A DNA stretch of 43,872 bases from Enteractinococcus helveticum (GCF_001657475.1 NZ_LXEY01000114.1:1-43872); one strand, 5' to 3'. Numbered from the stretch's first letter, positions 17,853 to 26,614 are shown. Notes: generated by a model not told the origin, from the letters alone. Numbers and translations are program-made.

Positions 17853-19187
17853 TTAAAACAGTGTTACGGGTTTGATGATATCTGCGACGATCAGCAAGAT
17901 GCCCATAGTTAATAATAGGCCGAAGACGACAACGGTTAGCGGGAACATCTTCGCGATGTCGAATGGGCCGGGATCGGGTTTGCCCCGAAGCTTGGCCCAA
18001 CCACGGCGGATCGATTCCCACAGGGCCCCGGCGACATGACCGCCGTCCAAGGGCAGCAACGGAATGAGATTGAAAACCATCAGCGCGACGTTCAGTCCGG
18101 CAAGCAGCGACAACAACATGGCTGCACGATCGGTGACGGGAATGTCCTGTTGTGCAGCGGCTTCACCGGCGATGCGGCCCACTCCCACGACAGAAACGGG
18201 CCCGGTGGGGTCACGTTCCCCGTCGGTGACGAGGACTTTAGCGGTGTCCCAGAGTTTGACGGGCAGGACGGTGATCACCGAAAACGTGCCCGCAATCTGA
18301 TCAGCGACCAACGAGAACGCTGCGGTGGGTGGTTGTTGCTGATTTTCGACCAGTGATGACATACCGATGAAGCCCACGGGTTGGGTTTCGACGTTGCCTG
18401 CTGCATCGGTCACGGGGCGATCGAATCGATCTAGCACGGGGCGTTGGGTCAAGACCGGGGTGATGGTTTGTTCAATGACCTGACCGTCACGTAGATAGGT
18501 GATGGCCGTTTCGGTGTTGGCGCGTTGGCGGATGGCACCGGAGAGTTCGTCCCAGTCTTCCACCGGCTGGTTGTTGAAGTGGGTGATCTCATCGCCGGGT
18601 CGAAGCCCTGCTTGCCATGCTGGTGCGGCGTTGTCGTTTGGTCCGCATTCGGCGTCGAAAGCTTCGGCGTCGGTGGTTTCGGTCATGCATTCAAAAACAT
18701 CGTGCACTTTGGTCGTGGGGGTCGCGACCCCCACCGAGGTGACCAGAATCGCTGTAATTATCACGGCAATGATCAGGTTCATGAACGGTCCACCGAGCAT
18801 GATGATCATGCGTTTCCACACCGGCAGTGAGATAAAGGTTCGACCGGTATCTTCTACGGTAAGTTCGGCTGCGGCATCCTCACGAGCCTGGCGGGCCATG
18901 GTTTGGAAGTACTGGTTTCGCGCCTTGGAGGGTGTTTCGCCGGGCTGATTGGGCGGTAACATACCGATCATCGATACGTAACCACCCAGTGGGATGGCCT
19001 TGATGCCGTACTCGGTCTCCCCTTTGGTCGTCGACCACAGGGTTTTGCCGAAGCCGATCATGTACTGGGTTACCCGGACATTGAAGAGTTTTGCTGGGAC
19101 CAGGTGGCCGATTTCGTGCAGCGCAATTGATACTGCAATACCGACAACCATGATCAGGATGCCGGCGATAGCAAGAAGTAGGGTCAT
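17853..19187 (-). CDS. rseP: RIP metalloprotease RseP-type (site-2 protease, M50)
   Basis: Membrane-embedded zinc protease that cleaves transmembrane substrates such as anti-sigma factors (Rip1 in mycobacteria). The ATG at 19187 has AGGA 5 nt upstream, giving 444 aa. The first segment carries the HEIGH zinc motif (in VSIALHEIGHLVPAK). The third zinc ligand is in LIPLLPLDGGHVAGALWE, near residue 395. A central PDZ domain (about 190-280) contains WQAGLRPGDEITHFNNQPV. The C-terminus has a final membrane segment. It is usually flanked by dxr and ispG; neither is present here. Confidence 0.95.
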   Translation of the reverse strand: MTLLLAIAGILIMVVGIAVSIALHEIGHLVPAKLFNVRVTQYMIGFGKTLWSTTKGETEYGIKAIPLGGYVSMIGMLPPNQPGETPSKARNQYFQTMARQAREDAAAELTVEDTGRTFISLPVWKRMIIMLGGPFMNLIIAVIITAILVTSVGVATPTTKVHDVFECMTETTDAEAFDAECGPNDNAAPAWQAGLRPGDEITHFNNQPVEDWDELSGAIRQRANTETAITYLRDGQVIEQTITPVLTQRPVLDRFDRPVTDAAGNVETQPVGFIGMSSLVENQQQPPTAAFSLVADQIAGTFSVITVLPVKLWDTAKVLVTDGERDPTGPVSVVGVGRIAGEAAAQQDIPVTDRAAMLLSLLAGLNVALMVFNLIPLLPLDGGHVAGALWESIRRGWAKLRGKPDPGPFDIAKMFPLTVVVFGLLLTMGILLIVADIIKPVTLF

Positions 19188-19194
19188 AAAAGTC

Positions 19195-19758
19195 CTAGTC
19201 GAGCACGACAAGTAGTTCGACGACGGCTAGTAGAAACGCGTCGACTTGTGCTTCGTCGTAGGCTTGGTGACCTTTTTGGGCACTGAAGGTTGCATTACGC
19301 ACATCGGTCAACCGGATGTGTTCTTCGTCTTGTAGGTGGCTGGTGATTCGGGCCATGCAGTCGTCAACTTCAGCCATGTCGTAGCCTTGGATATTTGGTT
19401 CGGCTCGGCGGAATTTTTCACCGTGTGGACGTTGGAGTCGCCCCATGAGCTCTTCTAAAAGTTCGATGAGCCTCAGGTCCCAGGCTTGCTGCCCGTGGTT
19501 GACAATGAATTCGTCACGTTCGGCTCGTCGCAGGGCGTCTTCTAAGCGTTCCAGCACTTGATCGACTTGATCGGGTCGGTAACCACCGCGAACAAGGTCG
19601 AAGGTTTTGGTTTGAACAATATCTGCGGTGATTCCAGAGTCGGATTCGTATGCTTGGCGCGCGTCACTGATAAATTCGTCGACTTGTTTGGTGTGATAAC
19701 CAAATTTGCGTTTCGGCATGGCTTCGAAGGGTGAGGTGTTTTGAGTCTTAGCAGACAC
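19195..19758 (-). CDS. DivIVA-repeat protein
   Basis: 187 aa from a GTG at 19758. It contains four copies of a short DivIVA-type motif, aromatic-hydrophobic then VD: GYHTKQVDEFI, GYRPDQVDQVL, GYDMAEVDDCM and AYDEAQVDAFL, spaced over the whole protein. This is the architecture of the actinobacterial DivI1A-repeat family rather than of the polar-growth protein Wag31, because no long coiled coil is present. Probably cytoplasmic; the role is unknown but is likely linked to membrane-associated organisation. It sits between cdsA and rseP, as in relatives. Confidence 0.8.
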   Translation of the reverse strand: MSAKTQNTSPFEAMPKRKFGYHTKQVDEFISDARQAYESDSGITADIVQTKTFDLVRGGYRPDQVDQVLERLEDALRRAERDEFIVNHGQQAWDLRLIELLEELMGRLQRPHGEKFRRAEPNIQGYDMAEVDDCMARITSHLQDEEHIRLTDVRNATFSAQKGHQAYDEAQVDAFLLAVVELLVVLD

Positions 19759-19760
19759 GT

Positions 19761-19786
19761 AATTTCCTTTGACAATTTCCTTTGAC
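19761..19786 (-). repeat. Perfect 13-nt tandem duplication carrying the ribosome binding site
   Basis: The plus-strand unit AATTTCCTTTGAC occurs twice with no gap. Read on the minus strand, each unit gives GTCAAAGGAAATT, so the DivIVA-repeat gene has two consecutive Shine-Dalgarno sequences; the proximal one is at normal distance from its GTG. Confidence 0.85.
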
Positions 19787-19791
19787 TGACG

Positions 19792-20979
19792 CTAGCCCAG
19801 GATCAGTGGCAGTGCGACCACGAACAGGGTGTATCCAACGGGGATGGCAAAAGCTACGGAATCAAGGCGGTCCATGACCCCTCCGTGGCCGGGCAGTGTG
19901 GTACCCATATCTTTGACACCAAAGTCTCGTTTTACCATGGATGCCGCAAAGTCACCTGCGGTTGCGGCCAACATGATGACCGTACCGATAATGATGCCAA
20001 CCCACCAGTCATATTCCAATAAGAAATGAGTCAGCAGCACTGAAATGACAATGGCCCCGGCCAGTGAACCAAAAAATCCTTCCCAAGACTTCTTGGGCGA
20101 AACTTTGGGTGCCATGCGGTGCTTGCCCAGAGTTGCACCGATGAGATAACCAAAGGTATCGCTGGCGACTGTTGCCAACACGGTGGTTAACAACATCACG
20201 CTGCCGTCGGTTTCTTGCAGCAGGGTGATGCCGAAGGATAGGAAAAATGGCAGCCATAGGATGGCCAGTAGCGTTGTGGCCATTGAGGCGGCAGGTCTAT
20301 CAGGTTCTCCGACGGCGGTCCAGAAGACTGTCAGCAGCATGCTGCCGAACAGTGCAAAGACCATCGCATCGACTCCCCCAAACCAGGCGGCTACCGGGAT
20401 GCCCAGTCCAGCGACCCACCCCGGCGTCAAGGCCAGGTGGATATTTCGGGTCTTTGCTACTTGTGCCAGCTCCCAGATGCCAAGGGGCACCAGGACCGCA
20501 ATAAAAATCGCCAAAACAATCGGGACCCAGACAATCCCTACGGCGGCAATACCTAGGAGGACGAGTCCAACCCCGATGGCTGCGGGCAAATCCCGTCCAG
20601 CACGCGATTCTTTCGGTGCTGCTGTGTGGGCTGGCAGAGGTGCCGGGGGTGGGATTTCTTCTGTCTCGACTTGTTTGACCGTTAGGACGGTTGATTCTTC
20701 AGGGTCAACATCTGTGGATGGGTCAGACCCAAAATCCAAATCATCGGAGCCGAAATCATCACCCATCACTTCGATGGCTTCGGCTTCATCAAGTGCAGCT
20801 TCCTGCCGGGCTGCTTTCTTGGCAAGAAATGATGCCTGGGCAGCCTCTAGCGCCCGGCGTTCCCGCCGGGTCTGCGGCACGATCATACCGGTGTCAGGAT
20901 CACGAACTGGGTCGGGAAACCCCTCCAGCTGTGTAATGAGCGGTGGCTGCTTTTCGGATTTTGGGTCTGGTGTGGACAT
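19792..20979 (-). CDS. cdsA: Phosphatidate cytidylyltransferase
   Basis: Makes CDP-diacylglycerol from phosphatidate and CTP in the membrane. 395 aa: a long hydrophilic N-terminal region (about 130 residues, acidic, with Arg-rich RRERRALE near residue 38) precedes about eight membrane segments. The C-terminal CTP_transf_1 signature is KRDFGVKDMGTTLPGHGGVMDRLDSV with the conserved Gly/Asp residues, preceded by GKHRMAPKVSPKKSWEGF. An extended N-terminus is common in actinobacterial CdsA. The start ATG lacks a nearby Shine-Dalgarno; a hairpin lies between it and GGAGG in the end of frr. Confidence 0.94.
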   Translation of the reverse strand: MSTPDPKSEKQPPLITQLEGFPDPVRDPDTGMIVPQTRRERRALEAAQASFLAKKAARQEAALDEAEAIEVMGDDFGSDDLDFGSDPSTDVDPEESTVLTVKQVETEEIPPPAPLPAHTAAPKESRAGRDLPAAIGVGLVLLGIAAVGIVWVPIVLAIFIAVLVPLGIWELAQVAKTRNIHLALTPGWVAGLGIPVAAWFGGVDAMVFALFGSMLLTVFWTAVGEPDRPAASMATTLLAILWLPFFLSFGITLLQETDGSVMLLTTVLATVASDTFGYLIGATLGKHRMAPKVSPKKSWEGFFGSLAGAIVISVLLTHFLLEYDWWVGIIIGTVIMLAATAGDFAASMVKRDFGVKDMGTTLPGHGGVMDRLDSVAFAIPVGYTLFVVALPLILG

Positions 20980-20987
20980 GCAAGCGA

Positions 20988-21002
20988 AGGCTGAAAAAGC
21001 CT
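20988..21002 (-). promoter_or_regulatory. Small hairpin between the frr-borne Shine-Dalgarno and the cdsA start
   Basis: On the minus strand AGGCT-TTTTC-AGCCT lies 3 nt after GGAGG (21010-21006) and 8 nt before the cdsA ATG. Folding would bring the otherwise distant GGAGG to an effective spacing near 11 nt. This is a candidate structural element for cdsA translation. Confidence 0.4.
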
Positions 21003-21558
21003 ATACCTCCAGCAGTTCTTCTTCTTTGTTCTTCGCCATTTCGTCAATTTGATCGACGTAGCTACGAGTCAGCTCATCGAGGTCTTTTTCAGCTCGACGG
21101 CCGTCGTCTTCACCGATGTCACCGTCATCTACCATTTTGTCGATGGCCTCTTTAGCCGAGCGACGGGTGTTGCGGATCGAGACGCGGTGATCCTCAGCCT
21201 TGGACTTGATCAGTTTCACATACTCTTGGCGGCGTTCCTGGGTCAGTTCCGGCATGACGATACGAATGACCTTGCCATCGTTGGATGGGTTCGCACCAAC
21301 TTCCGACGAGGAGAGTGCAATTTCAATTTCACGCAGTGCGCTGACATCAAAAGGTGAGATCAGGATAGTGCGCGCATCTTGAACAGCAAAAGAAGCGAGC
21401 TGCTGGAGCGGAGTTGGGCTACCGTAATAATCGACCAGAACTCTTGCATAGAGTCCTGGGTTTGCGCGTCCGGTGCGGACGGCAGCGAAGTCTTCTCTGG
21501 TCGCTTCAAGTGTGCGTTCCATCGCCATCTTGGCGTCTGATAATGCAGATGCGGTCAC
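21001..21558 (-). CDS. frr: Ribosome recycling factor
   Basis: With EF-G, splits post-termination ribosomes. The 185-aa length is standard. The conserved core RTGRANPGLYARVLVDYYGSPTPLQQLAS and the later MPELTQERRQEYVKLIKSKAEDHRVSIRN segments are present (both quoted as known RRF signatures, residues about 27-55 and 104-132). It is downstream of pyrH and upstream of cdsA. Start ATG or GTG usage is consistent with a GGAGAC stretch just upstream. Confidence 0.97.
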   Translation of the reverse strand: MTASALSDAKMAMERTLEATREDFAAVRTGRANPGLYARVLVDYYGSPTPLQQLASFAVQDARTILISPFDVSALREIEIALSSSEVGANPSNDGKVIRIVMPELTQERRQEYVKLIKSKAEDHRVSIRNTRRSAKEAIDKMVDDGDIGEDDGRRAEKDLDELTRSYVDQIDEMAKNKEEELLEV

Positions 21559-21621
21559 GGGGTCTCCTTCAATTCATTCTTGGATATGCACTCAGTCTAA
21601 ATCAGGTAACGACTAGTCACC

Positions 21622-22398
21622 TCATGGTGTGACCACAGTCCCGATGGATTCACCTAGCAATGCGCGCGTGACATTGCCGTCGCCTTCCATACCAAATACC
21701 AACATATCTAAGTTGTTATCTTTACACATTGTCATCGCAGTCAGGTCCATGACGCGGATGTTTTTGACAATCGCCTCATCATACGTGAGATGGTCAAACT
21801 TTTTGGCACCGGCATCGACTTTTGGATCGGAAGTATAAACGCCATCGACCCCTGACTTCGCCATCAGGACCTGATCCGCACGAATTTCCAGTGCACGCTG
21901 TGCAGCCACGGTATCGGTCGAGAAGTACGGAAGTCCGGTTCCCGCCCCAAAAATGACCACACGGTCTTTTTGCATGTGTCGGATTGCACGCTGGGGAATG
22001 TAGGGTTCAGCAACCTGGTGCATGTTGATTGCAGATTGTACTCGGGTATCTACCCCGGCCTGTGTCAGGAAGTCTTGCAGTGCCAGAGCATTCATGACGG
22101 TACCGAGCATTCCCATGTAATCTGCACGACGACGGTCCATGCCGTTGTGGGACAGTTCCGCGCCACGGAAGAAGTTGCCACCGCCCACGACGATCGCGAT
22201 TTCGACTTGTCCGGAGGCTGCTGCAATCTGTTCTGCCACAGAACGGACCGTATCGGGATCAACACCTATCGAGCCGCCTCCGAATACCTCTCCTGAGAGT
22301 TTCAGCAGGACGCGACGACGAGATACTTCATCAAGTTGTGAGTTACGCGGACCATCTTGAAGGCCGCCAGGCACGTTGATGGCGGGAGTGTCTGACAC
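21622..22398 (-). CDS. pyrH: UMP kinase
   Basis: Phosphorylates UMP to UDP in pyrimidine nucleotide synthesis. 258 aa from a GTG with CAGGAG upstream. It is an amino-acid kinase fold: [19 protein letters not shown] at the N-terminus, the GGGNFFRG nucleotide/substrate loop, [16 protein letters not shown], and the C-terminal [17 protein letters not shown] short hydrophilic N-terminal extension (about 27 residues) precedes the domain. Between tsf and pyrH there is a strong terminator, so pyrH may have partly independent expression. Confidence 0.97.
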   Translation of the reverse strand: MSDTPAINVPGGLQDGPRNSQLDEVSRRRVLLKLSGEVFGGGSIGVDPDTVRSVAEQIAAASGQVEIAIVVGGGNFFRGAELSHNGMDRRRADYMGMLGTVMNALALQDFLTQAGVDTRVQSAINMHQVAEPYIPQRAIRHMQKDRVVIFGAGTGLPYFSTDTVAAQRALEIRADQVLMAKSGVDGVYTSDPKVDAGAKKFDHLTYDEAIVKNIRVMDLTAMTMCKDNNLDMLVFGMEGDGNVTRALLGESIGTVVTP

Positions 22399-22442
22399 GG
22401 TAAGGCTCCTGTATGTGCAGTTGGGTCGTTGGGCATAAAGAA

Positions 22443-22472
22443 GGGGTGATCACCGATTGTGGTGATCACCCC
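22443..22472 (-). terminator. Rho-independent terminator after tsf
   Basis: A perfect 12-bp stem GGGGTGATCACC / GGTGATCACCCC with a 6-nt loop, followed on the minus strand by TTCTTTATG. It is well placed to end the rpsB-tsf transcript ahead of pyrH. Confidence 0.8.
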
Positions 22473-22540
22473 CTTATTTAGGTTGAAACGATGCTGGTTT
22501 TACCTAGACATTTCCAAACACTATTGTGTCGGAAAAATCG

Positions 22541-23377
22541 TTAGGCGCCAACACGGAAGCGAGCAAAGGCCAGAGCCTTGGTGTCGGCTTCTTCCAGGAC
22601 CTTACCAACGGTGGTCTTGGTATCTTTGGCGAACGGCTGATCCAGCAGCGCAACCTCTTTGAAGTAACCGGTCAGGCGGCCTTCGATGATGTTCTGCATT
22701 GCGCGTTCCGGCTTGCCTTCAGCGCGTGCGGTTTCCTCAGCGATACGACGTTCGTTCGCAACAATGTCTTCTGGGACCTCGTCGCGGTTCAAGTAGGTTG
22801 GGCTCATAGCAGCAATGTGGACTGCAACATCGTGAGCTGCAGTCTGAGCTGCGTCACTGTCGGCGTCTACTGCTACCAACACGCCAACCTGAGCTGGCAA
22901 GTCTGCGGAGGTTTTGTGAAGGTATGGGTCCACGTAGGCACCTTCGAGACGTGCGATGCGGCGAACTTCAACCTTTTCGCCCAACAGCGCGCCTTCTTCT
23001 TTGACGAAGTCGCCTAGTGGGTTGCCGTTGTAGTCAGCTGCCAGAAGAGCCTCGACATTGTCGGCACCAGAAGTTGCAGCAACTTCCAGGACAGTGTTAC
23101 CCAGTTCGATAAATTTATCGGATTTTGCAACGAAGTCAGTTTCGGAGTTGATCTCGATCATGACACCAACGCCGTCTTTGACGGTTGCGGCGATGAGACC
23201 TTCGGCAGCTGCGCGGCCTTCACGCTTGGAAGCGCCCTGTAGACCTTTGACGCGAATAATCTCTAGTGCTTTATCGGCGTCGCCTTCAGCTTCGTCGAGA
23301 GCCTTTTTTACGTCCATCATGCCCGCGCCAGTACGTTCACGCAGTGCTTGGATGTCTTTGACTGTGTAATTGGCCAT
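22541..23377 (-). CDS. tsf: Elongation factor Ts
   Basis: Nucleotide exchange factor for EF-Tu. 278 aa. The N-terminal UBA-like domain shows VKDIQALRERTGAGMMDVKKAL. The EF-Ts core carries INSETDFVAKSDKF, the TDFVA motif that contacts EF-Tu. It follows rpsB at the usual short distance (72 bp) and is probably co-transcribed with it. Nothing is unusual in length or motifs. Confidence 0.98.
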   Translation of the reverse strand: MANYTVKDIQALRERTGAGMMDVKKALDEAEGDADKALEIIRVKGLQGASKREGRAAAEGLIAATVKDGVGVMIEINSETDFVAKSDKFIELGNTVLEVAATSGADNVEALLAADYNGNPLGDFVKEEGALLGEKVEVRRIARLEGAYVDPYLHKTSADLPAQVGVLVAVDADSDAAQTAAHDVAVHIAAMSPTYLNRDEVPEDIVANERRIAEETARAEGKPERAMQNIIEGRLTGYFKEVALLDQPFAKDTKTTVGKVLEEADTKALAFARFRVGA

Positions 23378-23449
23378 TACAGATATCCCATTCCTTGGAA
23401 GTTCGTTGCGGGGAGCACCCGCGAATCTAAAACGAAACGTGGTTGTGGA

Positions 23450-24328
23450 CTAGTTTTCTTCGGTAGCAGCAGGCTGTTCACCCTGTGGTGTGGCTTCAAC
23501 CTGTTCTGCAGCTTCAACGGTGGCTTCGTCAGCCGGAGCAGCAGTCTTGTCTGCTTCTTCGGTCTGGCCAGCTTCCAGGAGTTCGCGTTCCCATTCAGCC
23601 ATTGGTTCTGCTGCTGCACCGGCTTCGCCTTTACCTTCGTTGCGAGCCATCAGGCCGTCAGCAACGGCGTCAGCGATAACGCGTGTGAGCAGGGCGACGG
23701 AGCGAATGGCGTCGTCGTTACCTGGAATTGGGTAGGTAACTTCATCTGGATCAGCGTTGGTGTCCAGGATCGCAACTACTGGGATGCCCAGCTTGTTGGC
23801 TTCATCGATGGCCAGGTGTTCTTTTTTGGTGTCGATGATCCACACTGCCGATGGAGTGCGGGTCATGTTGCGGATACCGCCGAGGTTAGCCTGCAGTTTC
23901 TGCAGTTCGCGTTCCAGCAGGAGGAGTTCTTTTTTGGTGTGGCCGGATCCAGCGACGTCCTCGAAGTCAATTTCTTCGAGTTCTTTCATACGCTCGACGC
24001 GCTTGGAAACCGTGGCGAAGTTGGTGAGCATGCCGCCCAACCAACGGTGGTTGACGTATGGCATACCAACGCGAGTGGCCTGTTCAGCGATAGCTTCCTG
24101 AGCCTGCTTCTTCGTACCAACGAAGAGGATGTTGCCACCGTGAGCTACGGTTTCTTTGACGAACTCGTAGGCGCGGTCGATGAACGACAGAGACTGCTGC
24201 AGGTCGATGATGTAGATGCCGTTGCGTTCGGTGAAGATGAAGCGCTTCATCTTCGGGTTCCAACGACGAGTTTGGTGGCCGAAGTGGACACCGGAATCCA
24301 GCATTTCACGCATAGTTACGACTGACAT
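23450..24328 (-). CDS. rpsB: 30S ribosomal protein S2 (canonical copy)
   Basis: Small-subunit protein needed for S1 binding. 292 aa from the ATG at 24328, which has AAGGAG 5 nt upstream; the frame to 24355 is not needed. The S2 core is intact: [34 protein letters not shown] and [11 protein letters not shown]. The C-terminal tail after EWERELLE is Ala/Glu-rich, as in other actinobacteria. It is followed by tsf. The copy directly upstream (24642-25817) is a close paralogue. Confidence 0.97.
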   Translation of the reverse strand: MSVVTMREMLDSGVHFGHQTRRWNPKMKRFIFTERNGIYIIDLQQSLSFIDRAYEFVKETVAHGGNILFVGTKKQAQEAIAEQATRVGMPYVNHRWLGGMLTNFATVSKRVERMKELEEIDFEDVAGSGHTKKELLLLERELQKLQANLGGIRNMTRTPSAVWIIDTKKEHLAIDEANKLGIPVVAILDTNADPDEVTYPIPGNDDAIRSVALLTRVIADAVADGLMARNEGKGEAGAAAEPMAEWERELLEAGQTEEADKTAAPADEATVEAAEQVEATPQGEQPAATEEN

Positions 24329-24552
24329 GGTCGCTCCTTCATGGTTATTTCGCATGCGGAATAACCAAATAGTTTTCGGTTGATGTAAACAGCTGACTTT
24401 CTCAGCTTCCTAGCGTGAGTACGAATGTCTCGGGAAACACCGTTGACCGGATTTCTCCGGACCGAAAGGTGCCACTGCGACTCGCGGTCGCACACTCACG
24501 CGCGTAGTCAATTACGCGCCCACAACAAGTAGGCACACAATTGCTTTGTCAA
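24329..24552 (-). promoter_or_regulatory. Structured rpsB leader with candidate promoter
   Basis: The 313-base stretch between the two rpsB genes holds no gene. On the minus strand a TTGACA box lies at 24552-24547, with weak -10 matches (TACTTG, CTTGTT) 15-17 nt downstream. The leader then contains several hairpins: GCGCGTA-TACGCGC (near 24501-24519), GCGAC-GTCGC (near 24477-24491) and TCCGG/CCGGA (near 24448-24464). Ribosomal protein S2 leaders are commonly autoregulated; no specific class was recognised. The remaining bases (24553-24641) show nothing further beyond an AT-rich TATGCT-like box. Confidence 0.5.
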
Positions 24553-24641
24553 GCATACCCTATTGCGCACTAGGCTTTTCACGCAATGTGACGCTTTGCA
24601 CATCGCCAGATGACTCAAGAATTCTCAACGCGTGACCAGGA

Positions 24642-25817
24642 TTAGTCGACAGTCTTTGTGGCTGGTAAATCGAATTCGACGTCGTTGCCTTGGTCGTCTT
24701 TGAGTTCGACTTCCCAGAACAAAACGCCATCTTTGTTTTCGAGTTCGATTGACTCTACCGTAGCGTTCGGATGCATGGTAACTGCCTGTGTAAGTCCTTC
24801 GGTCAGTGAGATGGTGACCTGTTGTGCGTGTTGAATATCGTCGTCGTCTTCATCAACATCGTCGACGTTGATGGTCCCGTCTTGGGCAACGTCAAGTTCG
24901 TGGAGTTTGCCGTCATGGACGATCTCGACTTCGAAGGTGTCATCTTCTGTTTCGAGTTCAATCATGATGCCGCCTGGGTAGGCGTCCTGGACGGTCGAGA
25001 GAATCTGAGTGATCGTAGCCAGGTTGCTGGCTTGTGCTGATCGTGGGGTACCCGTGGAAGCGTCTGATTCCAACAGCTCACGTTCCCATTCTGCCATCGG
25101 CTCCTCTGGACTGTCACCGCCGCCCTGGTTTCGTACCATGAGGCCTTCAGCCACGGCATCAGCGATAACCCTGGTTAAGACGGCAACGGATCGCATCGAG
25201 TCATCATTTCCCGGGATTGGGTATGTTACGTCTTCCGGGTTCGCGTTGGTGTCCAGGATCGCTATCACCGGGATGCCTAGTTTTTTGGCCTCATCCACGG
25301 CAAGGTGTTCTTTTTCGGTATCGACTACCCAGATAGCCGACGGCGTACGGGTCATGTTGCGGATACCGCCGAGACTCGACTGCAGTTTCGTGAGTTCACG
25401 TTCCAAAAGCAACAGTTCTTTTTTGGTTCGTCCTGAACCAGCGACGTCGTCATAGTCGATTTCTTCAAGCTCTTTCATACGGTCTACTCGTTTAGAGACC
25501 GTGGCGAAGTTGGTGAGCATACCACCGAGCCAACGATGGTTGACATATGGCATCCCAACGCGCATAGCTTGTTCAGCAATTGGTACTTGTGCTTGTCTTT
25601 TCGTACCGACTAACAGAATATTTCCGCCGTGGGCGACCGTTTGTTTGACGAATTCGTAGGCCTGATCGATCAACGACAAGGACTGTTGCAAGTCGATGAT
25701 GTAGATCCCATTGCGCTCGGTCAAAATGTAGCGCTTCATCTTCGGGTTCCACCGACTGGTCTGGTGACCAAAGTGCGCTCCAGAATCCAATAATTCACGC
25801 ATCGTTACAACAGCCAT
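24642..25817 (-). CDS. Second S2-like ribosomal protein fused to a tandem PepSY-like domain
   Basis: 391 aa from an ATG with AAGGAG 5 nt upstream. Residues 1-251 are a complete S2 that is very similar to the adjacent rpsB product throughout, including [34 protein letters not shown] and the tail motif [13 protein letters not shown]. Differences are mostly conservative. Residues 252-265 form a short linker. Residues 266-387 are an acidic domain made of two PepSY-like units ([14 protein letters not shown] and [16 protein letters not shown] with FWEVEL). This domain aligns along its length with the exported part of the lipoprotein at 34411-35007. There is no signal peptide, so the protein should be cytoplasmic. 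It is an intact open frame under apparent purifying selection. It could be an alternative S2 or a sensor/decoy; function is inference. Confidence 0.88.
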   Translation of the reverse strand: MAVVTMRELLDSGAHFGHQTSRWNPKMKRYILTERNGIYIIDLQQSLSLIDQAYEFVKQTVAHGGNILLVGTKRQAQVPIAEQAMRVGMPYVNHRWLGGMLTNFATVSKRVDRMKELEEIDYDDVAGSGRTKKELLLLERELTKLQSSLGGIRNMTRTPSAIWVVDTEKEHLAVDEAKKLGIPVIAILDTNANPEDVTYPIPGNDDSMRSVAVLTRVIADAVAEGLMVRNQGGGDSPEEPMAEWERELLESDASTGTPRSAQASNLATITQILSTVQDAYPGGIMIELETEDDTFEVEIVHDGKLHELDVAQDGTINVDDVDEDDDDIQHAQQVTISLTEGLTQAVTMHPNATVESIELENKDGVLFWEVELKDDQGNDVEFDLPATKTVD

Positions 25818-25996
25818 ATCTGCTCCTTCACATCCTCCTGGTCACCTGTCGAGACATCACACGGTAGGTTGCCGGATTTTTGGTTTTGCGTCCATCGTTC
25901 AGCTTACTCTGTCCACCGCTTTCCGGCTCGGGTTGAGTTTTCCACAGTTGCGCTCCGCACGCCACTTTGAGAATGACACTGCGAGAAGCTCGTGCT

Positions 25997-26614
25997 ATGA
26001 CGAAATTATCTGAGGTTGCCTCGACTCCGCCGACTCCCCCACCACGAACATCGGTATTTATCTTGTTCGTGCATGCCTTATTATTCGCATTGTTCTGGAA
26101 TCCCATTCCACAGGCACACGCTGCCGAAGTCGGCGTCACGCGATCAAGCGACAGGACGAATTGGCAACCACCCGTGGCCAACGCTCGGCCAGGAGATCTA
26201 CTCAGACCCTTTGTCGCACCGCAGATGCCGTGGTCTGCTGCTCACCGGGGCATTGATATCCGAGCATCAACTGCGCAAGTCATAGCCCCGGCTGCAGGAG
26301 AAGTAATGTTTGTTGGTCGGGTCGTTGACCGAGGAGTAGTCACGATTCGGCACCCAAACGGTTTATTGTCGTCTTTTGAGCCCGTCGAGTCCGACCTAGA
26401 GGTTGGTGCCGTGGTAGCACCAGGCGATCCTGTAGGGACGATCGATGCGGAAGCCAGCCATTGCGAAGTGCAGTGTGTTCATTGGGGCGTACGGGTTCCC
26501 GATGGTTGGCATATCGGTTCTAGCGTACGTGACCTATATATCGATCCAGGATTTTTGCTCGGATGGACTGAACCCTCCATATTGTGGCCGGTGCATTCCG
26601 ATCCAGTGTCTTAG
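25997..26614 (+). CDS. Secreted M23 family peptidase (LytM domain)
   Basis: About 205 aa from an ATG at 25997 (GAGAAG 8 nt upstream); TTG 25967 and ATG 25973 are alternatives. A hydrophobic signal segment (SVFILFVHALLFALFW) ends in HAAE, a likely signal peptidase I site. The LytM domain shows HRGIDI for the first zinc His/Asp pair and CVHWGVR for the second motif, where the first His of the usual HxH is Cys, a variation common in this actinobacterial subgroup. Probably acts on, or regulates enzymes of, peptidoglycan. It is divergent from the S2-like gene, as is typical beside rpsB. It ends in a 4-bp stop-stop overlap with the convergent glycosyltransferase gene. Confidence 0.85.
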   Translation: MTKLSEVASTPPTPPPRTSVFILFVHALLFALFWNPIPQAHAAEVGVTRSSDRTNWQPPVANARPGDLLRPFVAPQMPWSAAHRGIDIRASTAQVIAPAAGEVMFVGRVVDRGVVTIRHPNGLLSSFEPVESDLEVGAVVAPGDPVGTIDAEASHCEVQCVHWGVRVPDGWHIGSSVRDLYIDPGFLLGWTEPSILWPVHSDPVS

